A stretch of 64,000 bases of DNA from Mycobacterium kyorinense (GTDB lineage Bacteria > Actinomycetota > Actinomycetes > Mycobacteriales > Mycobacteriaceae): contig NZ_LQPE01000027.1 in NCBI RefSeq assembly GCF_002101735.1, positions 1 through 64,000 on the forward strand, written 5' to 3'. The position numbers and the translations under genes were made by a program. Position 1 is the first letter of the stretch. Each line of letters opens with the position of its first letter. The notes under the pieces were generated by a model. It was not told the DNA's origin. It did no database searches and saw only the letters and a program-made list of their open reading frames with translations. Shown in pieces: positions 59,002-64,000 of the stretch.

Positions 59002-59409
59002 CTACCGCGGGGACAGCAGGTCGGACGCGTCGTCGGGCACGAACGCCGGGTCGTGGCCCAGGTCTATCGGGCGGTTGGCGGCGTCGACGAACACGATGCG
59101 CGGCTGGTAGCTGCGGGCTTCGACGTCGTCCATCGTCGCGTAGGCGATCAGGATGACCAGGTCGCCCGGGTGCACGAGATGCGCTGCGGCGCCGTTGATT
59201 CCGATCACACCGCTACCGCGCTCCCCGGTGATGGCGTAGGTGACCAGCCGGGCGCCGTTGTCGATGTCGACGATGGTCACCTGCTCGCCCTCGAGGAGGT
59301 CGGCGGCGTCCATCAGGTCGGCGTCGATGGTCACCGATCCGACGTAGTGCAGGTCGGCTTGTGTGACGGTCGCCCGGTGGATCTTCGACTTGAGCATTGT
59401 CCGTAACAT
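59002..59409 (-). CDS. panD: Aspartate 1-decarboxylase PanD
   Basis: A 135-residue pyruvoyl-dependent decarboxylase (Rv3601c, 139). Self-cleavage between Gly and Ser in [13 protein letters not shown] generates the pyruvoyl group. [18 protein letters not shown] is the second signature. It makes beta-alanine for pantothenate. ATG at 59409 ([13 protein letters not shown]) shares one base with the panC stop; a start at 59424 would overlap panC further. Confidence 0.94.
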   Translation of the reverse strand: MLRTMLKSKIHRATVTQADLHYVGSVTIDADLMDAADLLEGEQVTIVDIDNGARLVTYAITGERGSGVIGINGAAAHLVHPGDLVILIAYATMDDVEARSYQPRIVFVDAANRPIDLGHDPAFVPDDASDLLSPR

Positions 59410-60329
59410 CAGTTCCTCCAGCATGTTTCGAGTCGACCGTCGGCTGTGACGGTAGTTCCGATATTGATGGCGATGTTGTCGAGAAGTCTGGTGGTGCCAA
59501 GTCGCGCGGCTACCAGCAGCCGCGCGGGGCCGTGGCTGGGTGCCGGCCCGAGCGCGGGGTCGCGCAGTTGCAGGTAGTCGACGTCGATCGCCGACACGGC
59601 CAACAGCACGGCACGCGCCGCGTCCAAGGCGGCTTCGGCCCCGGCCGGCGCGGCGTGTTTACCGGCCAGCAGCGCGGCCGACAGCGTGCTTGCCAGTTCT
59701 CGCTGCGCCGGGTCGAGGTAGCGATTGCGGGAAGACATTGCCAGGCCGTCGGTTTCGCGAACGATCGGCACTCCGACAACTTGGACGTCGATGTTCAGGT
59801 CGGCGACCATCTGCCGGACCAGCACGAGCTGCTGATAGTCCTTCTCTCCGAAGAAGATCCGGTCGGGGTGCACGATCTGCAACAGTTTCAGCACAACGGT
59901 CAGCATGCCCGCGAAATGCGTTGGGCGCGCGGCACCTTCGAGCTCGGCTCCCAGCGGACCGGGCTGCACTGCGGTGCGCGGGCCGTCGGGATACATCGAG
60001 GCGACGGTCGGTATGAAGACCACCTCGACCCCTTCGTCGCGCAACAACGCCAGGTCGTCGTCGAGCGTCCGCGGATAGGCGTCGAGGTCTTCCCCGGCGC
60101 CGAACTGCAGCGGGTTGACGAAGATCGACACGACGACCACCGAGCCGGGCACCCGTTTGGCGGCGCGAACGAGGGCCAGGTGGCCGTCGTGCAGCGCGCC
60201 CATGGTGGGCACCAGCATCACACGCCGCCCGGTGTGGCGCAGTGCCCGGCTGACGGCCGACACATCACCGGGTGCGGCGTAGACGTTGAGTTCGCCGGCG
60301 CGGAATTTGGGCGTCGTATTCAGGGTCAT
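59409..60329 (-). CDS. panC: Pantothenate synthetase PanC
   Basis: A 306-residue enzyme (Rv3602c, 309). HIGH-like [51 protein letters not shown] and the KMSKS-like [14 protein letters not shown]. It joins pantoate and beta-alanine. It overlaps the DUF2520 gene by 4 bases and panD by 1. Confidence 0.95.
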   Translation of the reverse strand: MTLNTTPKFRAGELNVYAAPGDVSAVSRALRHTGRRVMLVPTMGALHDGHLALVRAAKRVPGSVVVVSIFVNPLQFGAGEDLDAYPRTLDDDLALLRDEGVEVVFIPTVASMYPDGPRTAVQPGPLGAELEGAARPTHFAGMLTVVLKLLQIVHPDRIFFGEKDYQQLVLVRQMVADLNIDVQVVGVPIVRETDGLAMSSRNRYLDPAQRELASTLSAALLAGKHAAPAGAEAALDAARAVLLAVSAIDVDYLQLRDPALGPAPSHGPARLLVAARLGTTRLLDNIAINIGTTVTADGRLETCWRN

Positions 60330-61213
60330 CGCGCCAGCACCTCGAAGACCTCGGCGGGGGCATGCGCCCGCTCGGCCGTGCGCAGGGCGTTCACCCGATA
60401 TGCGTGGGCCAGCCGCGGGTCGACCGCGGCCAGCGCGTCCAGGTGTGCGGCGAGCGCGTCGGCGTCACCGCGTGCGACCGGCCCGGTGAGCGCGGCCTGA
60501 CCGCGTTGCAGGATGTTTTCCAGCGCCGCCCGGGACAGCGGCCCCAGCACGCGTTCGGCGATGCCGTCGGGGTCGTCGAGCCCGAGTTCTCCGGGCAGCG
60601 CGAACCGCAAGGCGTCCAGTGCGTCGCCGAGCACCGTGACGAGGTGGTTGGCGGCGTGGGCCAACGCGGCGTGATACAGCGGGCGGGCCTCTTCGCGGAC
60701 CCGGAACGGCTCGCCGCCGATCTCCAGGACAAGTGACTGGGCGATCGCGTAGCCGACCTCGTCGGCCGCGGTGATCCCGAAGCAGGTATCGGACAGCCGG
60801 GCGATGTCCTCGTCGGACCCGGTGAACGTCATCGCCGGGTGAATCGCCAGCGGGGTGCAGTCGGTCAGCGGCGCCAGCACACCGACGCCGTTGGCGCCGG
60901 ACGTGTGGGCCACGATCGTGCCGGGCCGCACCGCGCAGGTCGCGGCCAAACCGGACACCAGGCCGGGCAGTTCGGTGTCGGGCACCGCCAACAGCAACAG
61001 TTCGGCGCTGCTGGCCACCTCGGGGACGGGAAAGATCGGGGTGTCGGGCAGCCGCCGCTGCGCCCGCTCCCTCGATGCCCGGGAGATGGCGCTGCATGCC
61101 ACCACGACATGGTCGACGCGCTCCAGCGCGACCCCTAATGCGGTGCCCACCCGGCCCGCGGAGATGATTCCCACCTTGAGCCGGGCCGGGCGCAATCCGT
61201 CGAACTGCACCAT
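60326..61213 (-). CDS. Rossmann-like and DUF2520 protein (Rv3603c type)
   Basis: A 295-residue protein (Rv3603c, 303). NAD(P)-binding N-terminus ([18 protein letters not shown]) and a C-terminal DUF2520 helical domain ([20 protein letters not shown]). Its fold resembles ketopantoate reductase/proline dehydrogenase-like enzymes. Coupling to panC suggests a pantothenate role, such as pantoate formation, but that is inference. ATG at 61213. Confidence 0.85.
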   Translation of the reverse strand: MVQFDGLRPARLKVGIISAGRVGTALGVALERVDHVVVACSAISRASRERAQRRLPDTPIFPVPEVASSAELLLLAVPDTELPGLVSGLAATCAVRPGTIVAHTSGANGVGVLAPLTDCTPLAIHPAMTFTGSDEDIARLSDTCFGITAADEVGYAIAQSLVLEIGGEPFRVREEARPLYHAALAHAANHLVTVLGDALDALRFALPGELGLDDPDGIAERVLGPLSRAALENILQRGQAALTGPVARGDADALAAHLDALAAVDPRLAHAYRVNALRTAERAHAPAEVFEVLAR

Positions 61214-61329
61214 CGCAGACGACCCTCGCAAGTTCCTTAGTTCGTTCCAGTCCCGCGTGGCGGGTACCGGACGGTCACGAAGACTCTACCTGGTGGACGA
61301 TCTTCGCCGCGACGTGGCGTTCGCCACGC

Positions 61330-62652
61330 TCATTCCTCGCGGCGCCGGCGCCGGCCGCCGCCGGTCGGAGTGGCCTGTAGCCGCGCCAGCAGTTCGGCGA
61401 CCGACTGGCCGCCGGTTTGCGGCCGGTCGGCATCCGACTCGTCGGCGCTGCGGTGCCGCGCCGCGGGCTGCGGCGGGGAGGACATGACCGGCGCAGCGTG
61501 GGACGGCTCGGGGCTGCTGTCCGCGGAGTGGCGGGCGCGTGCACGCCGACCCGAATCGCCATACTGCCAAGCTGATTCGGTCTCCGTGGGCTGAGTCGGC
61601 CCGGGCTCGGAAGAGCTGGAGTGCCGGCCTCGCCGCTCGGCGGGCGGGGGTGTGGCCAGGGTGGGCTCGCGGACACCGGTGTCCGCGGCCGCAGTGTTGC
61701 TGTCGGGGGTCGCCGCCCAATTGCTGACGGGCTGCCAGTTGGTGGCCGGTGGCGGCTGAGCGGGCTGCGGCGGGGGCGGCGGTTCGGGAGCAGGGGGCGG
61801 CGGCGGCTCGTAATAGCGGCGGGCGCGTGGCTGAGGCGGGGGCTCGTATCGCTCTTGGGCAGCCCAACCGCCGCTCTGCGGTTGCCGCTCCGGCGGCGTC
61901 CAGCGCCCGGCCGGCGGCTGCTGGTCTGACGCTGCCCGGGCACCGCGCTCGGGCTGTTGCCACTGTGGCGCGCGATACGGCTCGGCGGGCTCGAAGCGCT
62001 CGGCGGGGCGGTACGGCTCGGCGTTGTGGTAGCTCGGCGGCGGCAGCAGCGGCTCCTCCGGCACGTCGATGATCGTGCTGTCGTCACTGCCGGTGGCGGG
62101 CTCTTCCGCCCGGACCGATGCGACCCGATTCACACGCTCGCGGGGGCTCTCGTTTTCCCGGTCCCACTCGCTGTACCCGCGCACGCTCGTGCGCTCGGTC
62201 TCCAGCGCCGGGCGGTGGTTCAGGTCGGTGTCGAAGAGGATCTCGAGATTGGTGCGCAGCGCGGACAGCTCGGCACGCAGCGCCGCCACCTCGTCGGCGG
62301 CCTGGGCCCGCAGCTCGGATGCCAGCTCACGGCGCAGCTGGGATTCCACCGTCAGCTCGTACTCGCGGCGGGCCGAGATCTCCCGGTCCAGTTGCAGGTC
62401 GTACACCAGCTTGAGGTCGCGTACCCGCGCCTGGTCCACGTCGCTTTGCCGGCGGTAGATCACCGACACGAAGGCGGCGACGACGGCCGCCCACAGCGCC
62501 AGGATCACCGCGAGTTTGAGAAGCTCCACCCGGTTGGTGAAAACCAACGCGGAACTGGCCCCGATGGCGAGCACCAGCAACGCCGTCAACAGCAGCCAAC
62601 CCGGCCTGCGGCCGCCGCGCCGGACCCGGGCGCCGCGGGACAGAACGGTCAT
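61330..62652 (-). CDS. Membrane protein with coiled coil and proline-rich tail (Rv3604c type)
   Basis: A 440-residue protein. Two N-terminal helices (PGWLLLTALLVLAIGASSAL, LLKLAVILALWAAVVAAFV), then a charged coiled coil of about 90 residues (RVRDLKLVYDLQLDREISAR), then a long low-complexity Pro/Ala/Arg region with PPP runs and a basic end (GGGRRRRREE). Function not known; it looks like a cell-envelope scaffold. M. tuberculosis Rv3604c is about 397. ATG at 62652 preferred; 62679 is an alternative. Confidence 0.75.
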   Translation of the reverse strand: MTVLSRGARVRRGGRRPGWLLLTALLVLAIGASSALVFTNRVELLKLAVILALWAAVVAAFVSVIYRRQSDVDQARVRDLKLVYDLQLDREISARREYELTVESQLRRELASELRAQAADEVAALRAELSALRTNLEILFDTDLNHRPALETERTSVRGYSEWDRENESPRERVNRVASVRAEEPATGSDDSTIIDVPEEPLLPPPSYHNAEPYRPAERFEPAEPYRAPQWQQPERGARAASDQQPPAGRWTPPERQPQSGGWAAQERYEPPPQPRARRYYEPPPPPAPEPPPPPQPAQPPPATNWQPVSNWAATPDSNTAAADTGVREPTLATPPPAERRGRHSSSSEPGPTQPTETESAWQYGDSGRRARARHSADSSPEPSHAAPVMSSPPQPAARHRSADESDADRPQTGGQSVAELLARLQATPTGGGRRRRREE

Positions 62653-62716
62653 GGCCCGACTGTACCGGGCCGAGGTCATTGCGCGTGTCGCCGCACTCCG
62701 GCGATTCTGAAGCGGG

Positions 62717-63193
62717 TTAACTCTCGGCGCCCTCGCCGCGCTCGCCCGGGTCTTGCGGCGACTTGCAGCAATGTTGGAGCCACAGCGCGGCAACCACCAG
62801 AGCCAGCGCGCTGACGGCCGCGACCGCCGTGCCAGCGGTGTCCTCCCCCGCCACCCGCAGCCACGACCGTCGCGGCAGCAGGTATGCCAGCACCCCGATC
62901 CACCACCCCAGCACCAGCGCACCGACCCAGGCCGAGGCCTTGGCGATCATCAGGCTGCGGGCCACCGCGAGCGGGTGCAGCCAGCCGGGCCCGTCGCCGA
63001 TCTCGCCGTCGCTGATCTTGGTCCGCACGTAGCGCGCCCAGCCGGCCTCGGCCACGGCAACCGCGAGCAGCGACAGCCCGGTCCACACCGTGATCGGCGG
63101 AAACCACCGGTAGGTCAGCACCACCAGCAGGTATCCGACCACCGCAGCGCCGATTACCGCGGCCGTCAGGTCACGTTTGCGGGTGGGCCCCAT
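62717..63193 (-). CDS. DUF3180 membrane protein (Rv3605c type)
   Basis: A 158-residue protein with about four membrane helices (LTAAVIGAAVVGYLLVVL, WTGLSLLAVAVAEAGW, AWVGALVLGWWIGVLAYL, TAVAAVSALALVVAALW). It is always next to folK in mycobacteria; its job is unknown. The ATG shares one base with the folK stop. Confidence 0.88.
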   Translation of the reverse strand: MGPTRKRDLTAAVIGAAVVGYLLVVLTYRWFPPITVWTGLSLLAVAVAEAGWARYVRTKISDGEIGDGPGWLHPLAVARSLMIAKASAWVGALVLGWWIGVLAYLLPRRSWLRVAGEDTAGTAVAAVSALALVVAALWLQHCCKSPQDPGERGEGAES

Positions 63194-63717
63194 CAGACGT
63201 CTCGCGGGTGAAGCGCCAAGGTGGTCATCCGGACGCCGACGCGGTCGGCTGGATCCAGCTCGTCGAGCAGCTTGGCGACGGGCCGCCGCCGGCCGGCCAC
63301 CGTCAGCTCGGCGTCCGGATCGACGGCCAGCCAGGGCACCATCACGAAAGCCCGCAGATGAGCCAGCGGGTGCGGCAGCGTCAGACCGTCCGCGCGGGAG
63401 AACAACTCGGTGCCGTCGTCGTAACAGGCGACCAGGTCGACGTCGAGGGTGCGCGGTCCCCAGCGCTGGCCCCGCACCCGATCGGCGGCGTCCTCCATCT
63501 CCTGCGCACGGCGCAACCAGCCCTGCCCGTCGAGCGCGGGATCCTCGGCGATCAGCACAGCGTTGAGGAACGGTCCCTGCTCCACGCCGCCCCAGGCCGC
63601 CGTCTCGTAGACCGGGGACACCGCTTGCACCGCCTCGCCGAGCCGGTCGAGCACCGACTGCAGCCGGGCCAGCCGGTCACCGAGGTTCGAGCCGATCGAG
63701 AGCACGACGCGGGTCAT
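63193..63717 (-). CDS. folK: 2-amino-4-hydroxy-6-hydroxymethyldihydropteridine pyrophosphokinase
   Basis: A 174-residue HPPK (Rv3606c, 188). [33 protein letters not shown] and the metal/catalytic [19 protein letters not shown]. It pyrophosphorylates the pterin for folate. It overlaps folB by 4 bases and the DUF3180 gene by 1. Confidence 0.94.
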   Translation of the reverse strand: MTRVVLSIGSNLGDRLARLQSVLDRLGEAVQAVSPVYETAAWGGVEQGPFLNAVLIAEDPALDGQGWLRRAQEMEDAADRVRGQRWGPRTLDVDLVACYDDGTELFSRADGLTLPHPLAHLRAFVMVPWLAVDPDAELTVAGRRRPVAKLLDELDPADRVGVRMTTLALHPRDV

Positions 63718-64000
63718 CCCGCACCTCCCGCGGGAACCACCGATCCACGGCCACCGCGTCGCGACCGCCGCGCCACCACCGCGACGTCGGCGAAGGTCTG
63801 CGGGATGGGCGCGTCCGGTTTGTGCACGGTCACCTCGACGGCGTGAACTCGCTTGTCGGCCATCACATCCTCGGCGATCTCACCTGCGACGGTTTCGATC
63901 AGGTTGCGGGGCGGCCCGGCGACGATTTCGGCCGCCCGCTGCGCCAGTACCCCGTAGTCGTAGGTGTCGGAGAGGTCGTCGCTGGCGGCGGCGTCGACGA
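63714..64000 (-). CDS. folB: Dihydroneopterin aldolase FolB, 5' end beyond window
   Basis: The last 94 codons are visible; the start lies past the right edge. Family parts: [53 protein letters not shown] and [15 protein letters not shown]. It converts dihydroneopterin to the HPPK substrate. The stop overlaps the folK ATG (ATGA). Confidence 0.92.
   Translation of the reverse strand, partial: VDAAASDDLSDTYDYGVLAQRAAEIVAGPPRNLIETVAGEIAEDVMADKRVHAVEVTVHKPDAPIPQTFADVAVVARRSRRGGRGSVVPAGGAG

Noticed and set aside
61286..62087. Ser/Pro/Arg-rich frames opposite and within the Rv3604c-type gene
   Set aside because: Frame shadows of a low-complexity proline-rich coding region.

Overview
The window is a high-GC actinobacterial chromosome segment. 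Gene content and order match the Rv3556c to Rv3607c stretch of Mycobacterium tuberculosis, recognised from memory of the protein families and not by any search. It is a Mycobacterium. Extra genes at several points (an ESX-type toxin locus, an MmpL/two-component block, a B12-riboswitch cobalt transporter) and a missing nat gene point to a non-tuberculous species rather than the tuberculosis complex.

Bases 1-20,700 form the distal part of the cholesterol catabolism cluster. The KstR2 module (fadA6, kstR2, ipdF, fadE30 on the minus strand; fadD3, fadE31-33, aspB on the plus strand) degrades the last two steroid rings (HIP) and diverges from a KstR2 operator at 3817. The KstR module (hsaB, hsaC, hsaD, hsaA; kshB; fadE34; kstR) opens rings A/B and carries KstR boxes at 14875, 14943 and 18767. 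At the end of the hsa operon, where M. tuberculosis has nat, lie an unrecognised 417-residue protein and a secreted ricin-B lectin. A LacI regulator, a rhodanese, a lone PxpA, a metallo-beta-lactamase-fold protein and an ArsB-type permease follow, to 24,471.

Bases 24,472-32,083 are an accessory insertion between arsB2 and the rlmB operon. It holds three small coupled minus-strand ORFs, then a polymorphic-toxin locus: an EspC-like ESX partner with a YxxxD signal, a 594-residue ESX toxin with a replaceable C-terminal module, two tandem paralogous immunity genes, an orphan C-terminal piece of a TNT (NAD glycohydrolase) toxin, and two tandem copies of a second immunity family. A SnoaL-like protein and a GlxA/AraC regulator follow, bracketed by 23-bp near-identical direct repeats. 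This region is the most interesting part of the window.

Bases 32,084-41,200 are mostly core: a secreted glycerophosphodiesterase lacking the usual PENT segment, rlmB, cysS, ispF, ispD, carD, lpqE, radA, disA and a proline-rich membrane-anchored protein. Bases 41,198-46,748 are a second insertion: an MmpL transporter with a small upstream partner, divergent from a NarL-type two-component system, plus a DUF732 secreted protein. Core genes resume with canB and mutY (divergent, overlapping start codons), a TetR gene next to an alpha/beta hydrolase broken by one in-frame TAG, another hydrolase, mhuD, lpqF, a cobalamin riboswitch with nicT, clpC1 (with a ClgR-like box), lsr2, lysS and a pantothenate/CoA and folate operon (coaX, panD, panC, DUF2520, two membrane proteins, folK, folB), which runs off the right edge.
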